Below are positions 9,812 through 17,785 of a DNA stretch of 64,000 nt, one piece after another. The stretch spans positions 310,001-374,000 of the forward strand of contig QOZQ01000005.1 in assembly GCA_003576695.1 (NCBI GenBank). Reading direction: 5' to 3'. Below the pieces are notes generated by a model. The model was not told the DNA's origin. It saw only the letters and a program-made list of their open reading frames with translations, and did no database searches. Numbering within the stretch: the first letter of the stretch is position 1; every line of letters begins with the position of its first letter. This DNA comes from Taklimakanibacter lacteus. GTDB taxonomy: Bacteria > Pseudomonadota > Alphaproteobacteria > Rhizobiales > Aestuariivirgaceae. Both the position numbers and the translations under genes were made by a program.

Positions 9812-11485
9812 ATGAACTTCCGGAACAGGCTCGGATCGCTGTCGCGGTCGGAGGACGGTACGGTTGCGATCATTTCGGCCATCGTCATGACCGTGATGAT
9901 CGGCTTTGCCGCCATCGCCGTGGATGTCGCCTCCATCCATTTTGACAACCGGCGGCTGCAGGGCGCCACCGATCTTGCCGCCATTGCGGCCGCCAGCAAT
10001 ACGGCCAATGCCACCCAGGCGGCGAGCGCGACCTTCACCGACAATGGCGGCTGGGTGCTCAACTCGCTCACCGTCGAAACCGGAAACTACGACCCCAGCT
10101 CGACCAAGCCGCTCGACCAGCGCTTCGTGGCCGACCAGCTGCCGATCAACGCGGCGCGCGTCGTGGCGCGCGCCGATTCACCCATCTATTTCGCGCGCAT
10201 CTTCCAGAGCAATGACGTCGGCATCGCGGCGAGCGCGATCGCCACCCGGCCGGCCGAAGCGGCTTTCTCGATCGGATCGCGGCTCCTGTCGCTCGAAGGC
10301 GGCATCATTAACGCCATCCTCGGCCAGATGCTGGGCGGCAACGTCAATCTGCGCGTCATGGACTACCGCTCGCTTGCCGATGTCGATATCGACCTCCTGA
10401 AATTCATGGATCAGCTGGCAATCGAGGCCGATATCGAGGCAGGTACCTATCAGCAGGTGCTCGACGCCGATCTCACGGCGGGCAATATCCTGTCCGCCAT
10501 GGCCAGGACGGCGCGCACCGACAGCAATCTCGATGCCGCCGAGGCGCTCGAGGACCTGGCGCAGGCATTGAGCGGCAGCACACCGGTCGACCTCACCCGC
10601 CTGCTCAGCATCGGCAAGGCCGCCAATGCGCAGATCGGCACATCGTCGCAATATGGGCTCGCCGCGGCGGTGAATGCCCTGCAGATGGTCAACGCGCTGG
10701 CGCTCGTGTCCAATGGCACGCATCAGGTCGATGTCGATCTCGGCGCCACCATCCCCGGCCTCACCAACACGCAGCTCAGCCTGGTGATCGGCGAGCCGCC
10801 GCAGGGCACGTCCTGGATCACGGTGGGCGAGAAAGGTGCTTTCGTGCGCACCGCGCAGACCCGCATCAAGCTCACCGTCGAGGTGGGCGGAACGGGACTG
10901 CTCGCCGCGACCAAGATCAGGCTGCCGATCTTCATCGATGTGGCCTATGCCGAAGGCCGCCTCGCCGCCGTCACCTGCGGCGCCACGCCGGCGACCCACC
11001 AGGTCACCGTCGCCACCCAGCCCGGCATTCTCAACACCTGGATCGGCGAAGTCACCAACTTCACCGCCGTGAACGAGACACCCTCCGTCAATGCAGCCCA
11101 GCTCGTCGACGTTGCCGGGCTCGTACGCATCAGCGGCAGCGCCCATATCAATGTCGGCAACATGTCGGCGCAAAATCTCGTCTTCAGCGCCACCGACATC
11201 TCCAATCGCACCTACAAGACGGCGGTGACGCAGAACTACACACAGTCGCTGGTCACATCCCTGGCCGAGAACCTCAATCTCAGCGTCAACGTCCTCAATC
11301 TCCCCGATCTGCTGGGCCTTCTGGCGAACCAGTACAAGGCGCTGGTGCGCTCCCTCCTGCTGCCGGTCACGCCGGCGCTCGACACGATCGTCTACACGAC
11401 CCTCACTACGCTCGGCATCAGGCTCGGCGAAGCCGACGTCACGGTGCATGGCGTGCGCTGCAACAATCCGGTCGTGGTCCAATAG
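9812..11485 (+). CDS. TadG-like pilus assembly protein
   Basis: 557-residue protein with the N-terminal TadG/pilus-assembly domain: SRSEDGTVAIISAIVMTVMI contains the conserved G-x-V-A-I-I start of a single membrane helix, followed by the typical DVASIHFDNRRLQGATDLAA. The remaining roughly 490 residues are extracytoplasmic, low in charge and rich in Ala, Thr, Asn and Val, like many putative TadG proteins. No von Willebrand A motif is visible. ATG 9812 abuts the tadE-like TGA, so the two are translated together. Probable role: anchoring or tip component of a Tad pilus or related surface structure. The function is inferred from the family. Confidence 0.8.
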   Translation: MNFRNRLGSLSRSEDGTVAIISAIVMTVMIGFAAIAVDVASIHFDNRRLQGATDLAAIAAASNTANATQAASATFTDNGGWVLNSLTVETGNYDPSSTKPLDQRFVADQLPINAARVVARADSPIYFARIFQSNDVGIAASAIATRPAEAAFSIGSRLLSLEGGIINAILGQMLGGNVNLRVMDYRSLADVDIDLLKFMDQLAIEADIEAGTYQQVLDADLTAGNILSAMARTARTDSNLDAAEALEDLAQALSGSTPVDLTRLLSIGKAANAQIGTSSQYGLAAAVNALQMVNALALVSNGTHQVDVDLGATIPGLTNTQLSLVIGEPPQGTSWITVGEKGAFVRTAQTRIKLTVEVGGTGLLAATKIRLPIFIDVAYAEGRLAAVTCGATPATHQVTVATQPGILNTWIGEVTNFTAVNETPSVNAAQLVDVAGLVRISGSAHINVGNMSAQNLVFSATDISNRTYKTAVTQNYTQSLVTSLAENLNLSVNVLNLPDLLGLLANQYKALVRSLLLPVTPALDTIVYTTLTTLGIRLGEADVTVHGVRCNNPVVVQ

Positions 11486-11560
11486 GTCACGGCCGCGCGA
11501 CTGCGGCCTTCTTCCGGACCTGGAGCAAATCCCGCCAAAGTTGAAGGCTCTGGCGAATAC

Positions 11561-12385
11561 CTAGCGCGTCGCTGCGGAAAGATTCCGGCAGAAGGCCCTG
11601 AGCTGGGCCGCGGCCGACAGACGCTGATCCGCGTCGCGAGTCATGCGCGCGACGATGGTGACGGCGGCGCATATCTCGTCGTCCCAGTTGATGATCGGCG
11701 CGGCGATGCCGACATATTGGGGAACGAAGGTGCCGAGCGTCATGGCATAGCCCTGCTCGCGCACCGTGCGGATGATGTCGGCGACGTCGAAATTAATGGA
11801 CCTCTCGAGCTCGCCTTCCTTCTGCATCTCGGCCGTGACGAAGGGCCCGGTGACACGGTCGGGCAAGTAGGCGAGGAAGACATTGCCGGTCGCCGAGCGC
11901 AGCAACGGGAAAACCGACCCCAGGACATCGGGAGATATGAGCGAATCGGCGATGCGCTGCCAACGCACCGCGATCGGTCCCTGATGGCTCCACACCGAGA
12001 CATGCGCCGGCATCCCGACCTGCTCGACGAGATCCTCGAGCTGATCGCTGACCCGGTTGACGACATCGATGCGGCGGATGGCCGAGGCACCCAGACGGAG
12101 GGCAAAAGGCCCAAGATCGTATTTGCCGGAACGCTTCTGCTGCGCGACGAGGCCGCCCGCCACCAGGCTATGGAGATAGCGGTGCGCCTTGCTGGGCGCC
12201 ATGTTGCAGGCACTGCCGATTTCCTTGAGCGACATGGGTCCCTTGGCCAGGGCCAGGGCCTTGAGAACCGTCATTCCAATGTCGACTGATTGAATGCCGC
12301 CGTGATCCCGGCCCGGTGCCGGCGTTGCGTCAGCAAAATCCAGCGCCGCAAGCGCGGCGGATACCTCAGGGTCATGCCGGTTCAT
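11561..12385 (-). CDS. IclR-family transcriptional regulator
   Basis: 274 residues: N-terminal winged helix (about 35-90: VLKALALAKGPMSLKEIGSA, then PSKAHRYLHSLVAGGL) and the C-terminal IclR effector-binding domain. The ATG at 12385 is preceded by GGGAGG. It lies downstream of, and on the same strand as, the polyamine-type ABC operon, separated by 300 bases with its own candidate operator (12436-12456), so it is probably transcribed separately and may control the importer or the methylamine-type genes nearby. The effector is unknown; IclR proteins usually bind small carboxylates or aromatic acids. Confidence 0.88.
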   Translation of the reverse strand: MNRHDPEVSAALAALDFADATPAPGRDHGGIQSVDIGMTVLKALALAKGPMSLKEIGSACNMAPSKAHRYLHSLVAGGLVAQQKRSGKYDLGPFALRLGASAIRRIDVVNRVSDQLEDLVEQVGMPAHVSVWSHQGPIAVRWQRIADSLISPDVLGSVFPLLRSATGNVFLAYLPDRVTGPFVTAEMQKEGELERSINFDVADIIRTVREQGYAMTLGTFVPQYVGIAAPIINWDDEICAAVTIVARMTRDADQRLSAAAQLRAFCRNLSAATR

Positions 12386-12686
12386 GGTTCCTCCCGAACC
12401 ATTCTCCTGAGCTTACCCCCGCAAGCCCGTATCGATTACCTATGAATTCTAGGTAAGCGCGCTTAATAATATATGTATTTTTCGAATTTGCCAGCAGGTT
12501 CAAAGATAATCTTCCCAGATATTTGGCGGTCTGCGCCTTAAATACTATCCGGAAAATGAGCTGCACTAGTTGAAAAATTTCAGATGCTTAATGTTGCTTC
12601 TGCGATACTAGTTGTGCCACCTCAAACTTAAGCGTGTATTTGAAATTCATTTGAACCAATCCCTCTGAAACCTGTCCGGACAGGTT
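12386..12686. other. AT-rich intergenic region upstream of iclR-type gene
   Basis: Roughly 300 bases with no credible gene. It contains an inverted repeat at 12436-12456 suited to a regulator site, an AT-rich stretch just upstream of it relative to iclR (TAATAATATATG, about 12464-12475) suitable for a promoter, and most of a perfect palindrome at the potC end (12661-12694). Confidence 0.6.
12436..12456. promoter_or_regulatory. Inverted repeat, candidate IclR autoregulatory operator
   Basis: Perfect 7-base arms TTACCTA and TAGGTAA separated by seven bases, centred about 60 bases before the iclR-type start codon. Arm size and spacing suit a dimeric regulator, and the position suits autoregulation. 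Assignment to this IclR protein is inference. Confidence 0.5.
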
Positions 12687-12694
12687 TCAGAGGG
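12661..12694. repeat. 34-base perfect palindrome overlapping the potC stop
   Basis: Two 17-base arms (CCCTCTGAAACCTGTCC and its exact complement) with no loop bases between them. The element starts inside the last sense codon of the minus-strand permease gene and runs past its stop. On the minus strand it is not followed by a T run, so it is not a textbook intrinsic terminator. It may protect the 3' end of the transporter mRNA, pause polymerase, or bind a protein. Confidence 0.8.
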
Positions 12695-13493
12695 CCCTGG
12701 CTCGCGCCCGCAAGAGGAATTGCGCCAGCATCAGGAGCGCCAGCGAAGTCAACAAAACCGCCGTGCCGATGGCGTTGATCTCCGGCGTGACGCCGCGGCG
12801 GATGGAGGAGAAGACATAGATCGGCAGGGTCGTATTGGGGCCGGCGACGAAGAAGGCGATGATGAAATCCTCGAAGGAAAAGGTGAAGGACAGCAGGAAG
12901 CCGGCTAGGATCGAGGGCAGGAGGGCGGGCAGGACCACTTGCCGGAAGGTGGCAAAGGGGGTGGCGTAAAGATCCTCGGAGGCCTCGACGAGGCTGCGGT
13001 CCATGCCGGCAAGACGCGCCCTGATGATGAGGACGACCACCGCCAGGTTGAACAGGACATGCGCGGCGATGACGGTCCACAGGCCCATCTGCAAACGCGC
13101 CATGCCGACCGCCTCGAGCGCCGGATTGACGGCATCGAATACGGTGACGAAGGCGATGAGGGTCGAGATGCCGATCACCACGCCCGGCACCATGATCGCG
13201 ACATAGATCAGCGCATCGAAGAGCTGGCGCAGCCATCCCCGCATCCGCTCGAGGCCGAGCGCGCACAAGGTGCCGACAACGGTGGCGATGACGGCCGTCG
13301 ACCCGGCGATCATGAGGCTCGTCACCAGCGCCTTGGTGACGATCGGGTTGGTGAAGGCCCGACCATACCAATCGAGCGAGAAGCCCTGCCAGTCCATCGC
13401 ATAACGCCCGGCATTGAAGGAGAAGAACACGATCAGCGCGATCGGGGCATAGAGGAAGACATAGATGAAGGCGGCGTAGAGGCGCAAGCTCAT
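12687..13493 (-). CDS. ABC transporter permease, PotC type
   Basis: Inner-membrane permease of 268 residues for a spermidine/putrescine-type importer. From ATG 13493 it reads MSLRLYAAFIYVFLYAPIA, typical of PotC, and contains the cytoplasmic EAA loop (DRSLVEASEDLYATPFATFR) plus about six membrane helices. The frame is open further upstream, but that part overlaps potB and makes no sense as protein. The start lies two bases after the potB-type stop, so the two permeases are coupled. The exact substrate is not readable; quaternary amines or polyamines are likely given the family and the downstream MttB-like gene. Confidence 0.9.
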   Translation of the reverse strand: MSLRLYAAFIYVFLYAPIALIVFFSFNAGRYAMDWQGFSLDWYGRAFTNPIVTKALVTSLMIAGSTAVIATVVGTLCALGLERMRGWLRQLFDALIYVAIMVPGVVIGISTLIAFVTVFDAVNPALEAVGMARLQMGLWTVIAAHVLFNLAVVVLIIRARLAGMDRSLVEASEDLYATPFATFRQVVLPALLPSILAGFLLSFTFSFEDFIIAFFVAGPNTTLPIYVFSSIRRGVTPEINAIGTAVLLTSLALLMLAQFLLRARARAL

Positions 13494-13495
13494 GG

Positions 13496-14365
13496 CTACA
13501 CCAAAGCGGCGCGGCGCGTGTCGCCGCGGCTCAACACGAAGCGCATATAGACCGCGATGGTGACGAACATGATCGCGACCAGGGCGGTCGAGACCGCCGC
13601 TCCGAACGGCCAATTGCGCGATTGCAGAAAGAGATCGACCAGCGCATTGCCGATGAAGAACACTTTGCCGCCGCCCAAAAGCTGCGGCAGGATATATTCA
13701 CCCATCAGCAGGATGAAGACCAGCATCGAGCCGGTGGCCACGCCCGGCAGCGACAAGGGCAAGGTCACCTGCCAGAAGGTGCGGGGCGCATCGGCGCCGA
13801 GATCGGCGGACGCCTCGAGCAGGCGCTTGTCGAGCTTCTCGAGGCTGACATAGATGGGCAGCACCATCAGGGGCAGGAAGCCATAGACGGCGCCGATGAG
13901 CACCGCCCAGGGGGTGTTGATGATGCGCACATCGGTCATGCCGATCCAGGCGAGCCAGCTCGGAATGCCTTTCGAGCCCAGGATCATGATCCAGGCATAG
14001 TAGCGCAGCAGTTGGCTGGTCCAGAACGGCACGATCACCAGCACGAGGAGCAGCGTGCGCAGCCTCTCATTCGCCTTCACCGCCAGGAAATAGGCCAGCG
14101 GATAGGCGAACAGCACCGTCAGCAGCGTGCCGAGAGGAGCGAGGGTCAGAGTATTGATGAATGCCTGCCCGCGCGCCGGGAGATTCGCGTAGTTGTCGAA
14201 TGTGAAGGCTGGCGCATAGCCGCCGGCTTCGGCGCGCGCGCCGAAGGAATAGATAATGACGACGATGAGCGGCAGGATGAGCAGGAAGAGAAAGAACAGC
14301 CCAGCCGGCGCCACCAGCAAGGTGGTGACGACTTTCGATCGGGAGGATGGCAAGGAGGCGGCCAT
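13496..14365 (-). CDS. ABC transporter permease, PotB type
   Basis: 289-residue inner-membrane permease with six predicted helices. The N-terminal helix (TTLLVAPAGLFFLFLLILPL) and the EAA loop (KRLLEASADLGADAPRTFWQ) are characteristic of PotB/ModB-like subunits. It pairs with the PotC-type permease that begins two bases after its stop, and follows the binding-protein gene across a 57-base gap holding a strong hairpin (14382-14413). Confidence 0.9.
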   Translation of the reverse strand: MAASLPSSRSKVVTTLLVAPAGLFFLFLLILPLIVVIIYSFGARAEAGGYAPAFTFDNYANLPARGQAFINTLTLAPLGTLLTVLFAYPLAYFLAVKANERLRTLLLVLVIVPFWTSQLLRYYAWIMILGSKGIPSWLAWIGMTDVRIINTPWAVLIGAVYGFLPLMVLPIYVSLEKLDKRLLEASADLGADAPRTFWQVTLPLSLPGVATGSMLVFILLMGEYILPQLLGGGKVFFIGNALVDLFLQSRNWPFGAAVSTALVAIMFVTIAVYMRFVLSRGDTRRAALV

Positions 14366-14381
14366 GCAGCTTGATCAAAGC

Positions 14382-14413
14382 CTCCTCTCCCGTGCTTCTG
14401 CACGGGAGAGGAG
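14382..14413 (-). repeat. Intercistronic hairpin between binding-protein and permease genes
   Basis: A perfect 14-base-pair stem (14382-14395 with 14400-14413) and a four-base loop sit between the potD-type stop and the potB-type start. Such hairpins after a binding-protein gene commonly shield the upstream mRNA and lower permease output. The arms share a CTCTCCC/GGGAGAG core with the hairpin at 56928-56955. Confidence 0.75.
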
Positions 14414-14422
14414 CAATGGCGG

Positions 14423-15571
14423 TCACGCCGACTTGAAACGCGCCATGATCTCGGCGCGCAGCGGATTGGTGAGCGTCGCCGCGGCGCCGAATTCGAGATT
14501 GGTCAGAAGATCGGCGGCCGGATAGAGGATCGGATTCTCCAGCATCTCCTTGGGCACCAGCTTGTTGGTGCGCGCATCGGTCGAGGGGTAGCCATGCGCC
14601 TGCACTTCCTTGGCATTGATCTCGGGCGTCAACAGCCAGTCGATCAGCGCATAGGCGGCTTCCTTGTTGGGGGCGCCCTTCGGGATGGCAAAGTAGTCCG
14701 TCCAGATCTCGCCGCCCTCCTTGCCGATCACATACTCCATCTCCGGGAGGTCACGCTTGAGCTGCACCCCGTCGCCGGTCCAGCATACCGACATCCAGGC
14801 ATCGCCATTGCGCATCGAGGGCTGGTAGTCGGAATTGATGGCGAACAGATGCGGCTTCGCCTCGAGCATCAGCTTCTCGGCCTCGCCCAGCTGCTTCTCG
14901 TCATTCGAATTGAAGGAATAGCCGAAATATTTGAGCGCGTTGCCGATGGTGGTGAGCTGGTAGTCATGCACCATGACGCGGCCGGTAAGCGGGCCTTTCG
15001 TCAGGTCCCAGAATTCCTTCCAGCTCGCCGGCTTCTGCGTCACATTCTTGGTGTTGATGACGAAGCCGGTGGTGCCCCAGTCCTTGGGCACCGCATAGAC
15101 CGTGCCGTCGACCGCGCCTTCCGAGGTGAAACGCTGGTCCTGCGTCGCGGGGTCGTAATTGGGCAAGAGCTTGAGATCGAGCGGCTCGATGAGGTCGAGC
15201 CCCTTATAGGTGGTGATCGTGTAGTTGGTCGGCACGAAGACGTCCCAGCCGGTCGATCCCGCCTGGAGCTTCGCCAGCATCTCCTCATTGGAGCCGAACA
15301 CATTCATGTTGATGGTGACGCCGGTCTTCTTGGTGAAGGCGTCGAGATTTTCCTGGTTGTGGTAATTGGGCCAGGTGGTGAGGTTCACCGTGCCCGACAG
15401 TGCGGCATAGGCCTTGCGCGGGCGCAAGCCCGGCATGGCGGTGCCGAGCACCGCGGTCGCCAGTCCCAGACCCGTCACGCCGAGAAAGTGGCGGCGCGTG
15501 ACCGAGCCTTTCTGAAAGCGGCGCAGCTCGTCGAGAAATTTCTGCGGCGTGATGATCTTGTTGTCCGACAT
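14423..15571 (-). CDS. Periplasmic polyamine-type binding protein, PotD family
   Basis: 382-residue extracytoplasmic solute-binding protein. The N-terminus carries a twin-arginine signal (TRRHFLGVTGLGLATAVLG), so it is probably exported folded by Tat. The mature part starts with TVNLTTWPNYHNQENLDAFT and has the spermidine/putrescine-binding fold (DVFVPTNYTITTYKGLDLIEP). It lies between the ATPase gene and the permeases and delivers substrate to them. Ligands in this family include spermidine, putrescine and some betaine- or opine-like amines; I cannot choose between them. Confidence 0.9.
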   Translation of the reverse strand: MSDNKIITPQKFLDELRRFQKGSVTRRHFLGVTGLGLATAVLGTAMPGLRPRKAYAALSGTVNLTTWPNYHNQENLDAFTKKTGVTINMNVFGSNEEMLAKLQAGSTGWDVFVPTNYTITTYKGLDLIEPLDLKLLPNYDPATQDQRFTSEGAVDGTVYAVPKDWGTTGFVINTKNVTQKPASWKEFWDLTKGPLTGRVMVHDYQLTTIGNALKYFGYSFNSNDEKQLGEAEKLMLEAKPHLFAINSDYQPSMRNGDAWMSVCWTGDGVQLKRDLPEMEYVIGKEGGEIWTDYFAIPKGAPNKEAAYALIDWLLTPEINAKEVQAHGYPSTDARTNKLVPKEMLENPILYPAADLLTNLEFGAAATLTNPLRAEIMARFKSA

Positions 15572-15599
15572 CGTTTCCTCCTGTTGTCCCTCGGCCTGC

Positions 15600-16724
15600 C
15601 TAATCCTTTATGAGAACAAGGGCGGCATCGGGCGGCCAGCCGATTGCCACTCTGTCGCCGATCTCGAAGGCCCGAGCCTGGTTGCCCTGACGAGGACTTC
15701 TCACCATGAACTCGCCCAGGCGGTCATGCGCCACGAGATATTCCGTCTGCTCGCCGAGAAAGATACGGTTGAGCACCTTCGCCTCGGCCCGAAAGGCAAT
15801 CTGGTTGGGCAGGTCGCGCTCCGCCGCGGCAAGCCTGATACGTTCCGGGCGCACGCTCACCAGCACGGCATCGCCTTGCCGCGGCGGTGCCGTCGACCTG
15901 GACGCGCGGCCCGCCGTCTTCATGCCGTCGACCAGGGCAACCTTGATCAGGCCGTCGCTTGCCTGGCCGGCGGTCCCGGCGAAGAAATTCGATTTGCCGA
16001 CGAAATCCGCCACATAGCCATTGACCGGCTCGTCATAGAGCTCGCGCGGCGTGCCGGCCTGCACCAGCCTGCCGTCCTTCATGATGCAGACGCGATCCGA
16101 CATGGAGAGCGCCTCTTCCTGATCGTGTGTCACCAGCAGGAAAGTGATGCCGACATTGCGCTGCAGGTTCTGCAGCTCGATCTGCATGTCATGGCGAAGC
16201 TTACGGTCGAGCGCCGCCAGCGGCTCATCGAGAAGAAGCACCGCCGGCCGGTTGATCAAAGCGCGCGCCAGGGCCACGCGCTGCTGCTGGCCGCCCGACA
16301 ATTCCCAGATGCGCCTCGCGCCATAGCCGGAAAGCCTGACCATCGACAATGCCTCGTCGACCGCCTTGGCGATGCCCTCGCGCGGCGGCCTCGGCGAGCG
16401 CTGGCGCAAGCCATAGGACACATTGTCGGCGACATTCAGATGCGGGAACAGCGCATAATGCTGGAACACCATATTGACGGGGCGCCGATAGGCGGGAACG
16501 CCGGTGACATTGTCGCCGCGAATGAATACCTCGCCGGCGCTTGGCTGCTCGAAGCCCGCCATCATGCGCAGGCAGGTGGTCTTGCCGCAGCCCGAAGGTC
16601 CGAGCAGCGAGACGAACGAGCCTTTGGACAGGTCGAGGTCGACCTTGTCGACAGCCACCACGTCGCCATAGCGCTTGGATACGCCGCGAAACGAAATATC
16701 CGGAATGGCGGCCGGCTTCGTCAT
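15600..16724 (-). CDS. ABC transporter ATPase, PotA type
   Basis: 374-residue ATP-binding subunit of the polyamine-type importer. Walker A GPSGCGKTT, signature LSGGQQQR and Walker B VLLLDEP are present, followed by the H-loop (VTHDQEEAL). The last third (about 245-374) is the TOBE/MOP-like regulatory region typical of PotA (SVRPERIRLA). I chose ATG 16724 (MTKPAAIPDISFRGVSKRYG); the frame stays open to 16802 but the extra residues resemble no family member. First gene of the minus-strand operon potA-potD-potB-potC, divergent from a LuxR-type regulator. Confidence 0.92.
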   Translation of the reverse strand: MTKPAAIPDISFRGVSKRYGDVVAVDKVDLDLSKGSFVSLLGPSGCGKTTCLRMMAGFEQPSAGEVFIRGDNVTGVPAYRRPVNMVFQHYALFPHLNVADNVSYGLRQRSPRPPREGIAKAVDEALSMVRLSGYGARRIWELSGGQQQRVALARALINRPAVLLLDEPLAALDRKLRHDMQIELQNLQRNVGITFLLVTHDQEEALSMSDRVCIMKDGRLVQAGTPRELYDEPVNGYVADFVGKSNFFAGTAGQASDGLIKVALVDGMKTAGRASRSTAPPRQGDAVLVSVRPERIRLAAAERDLPNQIAFRAEAKVLNRIFLGEQTEYLVAHDRLGEFMVRSPRQGNQARAFEIGDRVAIGWPPDAALVLIKD

Positions 16725-16867
16725 TGGCGTGGCGCGTCCCTGGCGATCATCTCGAAACTCTACAGCCGGTCTGGCGCCTGAGATAAGGGTGCCGGGCATC
16801 AACTTTCATCGCTGGCGTTATATCCCACATTCGCTAAAATGATCGCAGCAGCATGCTGAACTGTATA

Positions 16868-16883
16868 TATCCTAAATGGGATA
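16868..16883. promoter_or_regulatory. Short inverted repeat before the LuxR-type gene
   Basis: Five-base arms TATCC and GGATA spaced by six bases lie six bases before the regulator start. A related TATCCCACAT lies about 45 bases upstream in the same divergent region. This is a possible autoregulatory site; the arms are short and chance is not excluded. Confidence 0.3.
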
Positions 16884-16889
16884 GGCGGA

Positions 16890-17729
16890 ATGAGGGGCAT
16901 CGGCGACAAGGCCTGGAATGACAGCCTCGCGGCAACCATCGGCGCCATCGGCACGGCGGATTTCGCCCGGCTCCTGATCGAGGCGCTGAAGCATGTCGTT
17001 CCCTTCAATTATTCGGTGATCTTCGCCTATTGCGGCAGCGCCCGGCCGATCGACCTCCATGACAGTTTCCCGGCGGCGAAACGGCGCATCTTCGTCGATG
17101 ACTACCAGGCCGGTCCCTATCTGCTCGATCCCTTGTTCATCGCGCGGCCCGAGGCCTGGGGGCCGGGGCCGCACCGCGTCGCCGACCTGGCGCCGGACAG
17201 GTTCCCGCAGAGCCAGTACTTCCAGTCCTACTACGTTCAGACCGGGCTCTCCGAGGAGATCGCTTTCTTCGCCCGGATCAACCACAAAACGCGCGTCGTG
17301 ATCTCGCTGATGCGCGATGCGGCGCGGCTGCCGGCCTTCGCCACACGGGAAAGAAAACGGCTGGCGAGCGTCGCCGGACTGGTCGCGGCGGCTTCGGCGC
17401 AAAACTGGAAAGACATCGAGGATCGCTTCTCCGGCAGCCGGCGCGACCGCGAGGTCGAGGAGGCCGAGCGCATCCTGGCATCGGCCTTCCACCAGTTCGG
17501 CGAGGGCAAGCTCACCCACCGCGAAGCCGAGATCGCCGAACTGGTGCTCAAGGGTAACTCCTCCGAGGCGATCGGCAAGAAGCTCGGCATCGCCACCGGA
17601 ACCGTGCGCATACATCGCAAGAACATCTATCTGAAGCTCGGCATCTCGTCCCAGGGAGAGCTGTTCTCGCGCTTCGTCGCCTCGATCCCCCGGGCGCTGC
17701 CGCCCACAGGCGCGCGCGACGGGAACTGA
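16890..17729 (+). CDS. LuxR-family transcriptional regulator
   Basis: 279 residues with a C-terminal LuxR-type helix-turn-helix (about 205-260: KLTHREAEIAELVLKGNSSE, then IATGTVRIHRKNIYLKLG). The N-terminal 180 residues are not a receiver and lack its aspartate pocket; they resemble the small-ligand input domains of solo LuxR regulators. The gene lies divergent from the polyamine-type importer and 56 bases before the MttB-like gene on the same strand. It is therefore the best candidate to control both, with an amine or its product as effector (inference). Confidence 0.82.
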   Translation: MRGIGDKAWNDSLAATIGAIGTADFARLLIEALKHVVPFNYSVIFAYCGSARPIDLHDSFPAAKRRIFVDDYQAGPYLLDPLFIARPEAWGPGPHRVADLAPDRFPQSQYFQSYYVQTGLSEEIAFFARINHKTRVVISLMRDAARLPAFATRERKRLASVAGLVAAASAQNWKDIEDRFSGSRRDREVEEAERILASAFHQFGEGKLTHREAEIAELVLKGNSSEAIGKKLGIATGTVRIHRKNIYLKLGISSQGELFSRFVASIPRALPPTGARDGN

Positions 17730-17785
17730 AGATTCAAGTCGTTTTGGGCACGACAGGCCGGCCCCCGACGCATTAGGCTCCGGCC

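Noticed and set aside
12649-12661. 13-base match ATTTGAACCAATC between this site and the complement of 38351-38363
   Set aside because: A match of this length is expected many times by chance in 64 kb on two strands. It might still reflect a shared half-site, but spacing and symmetry are absent at 12649.
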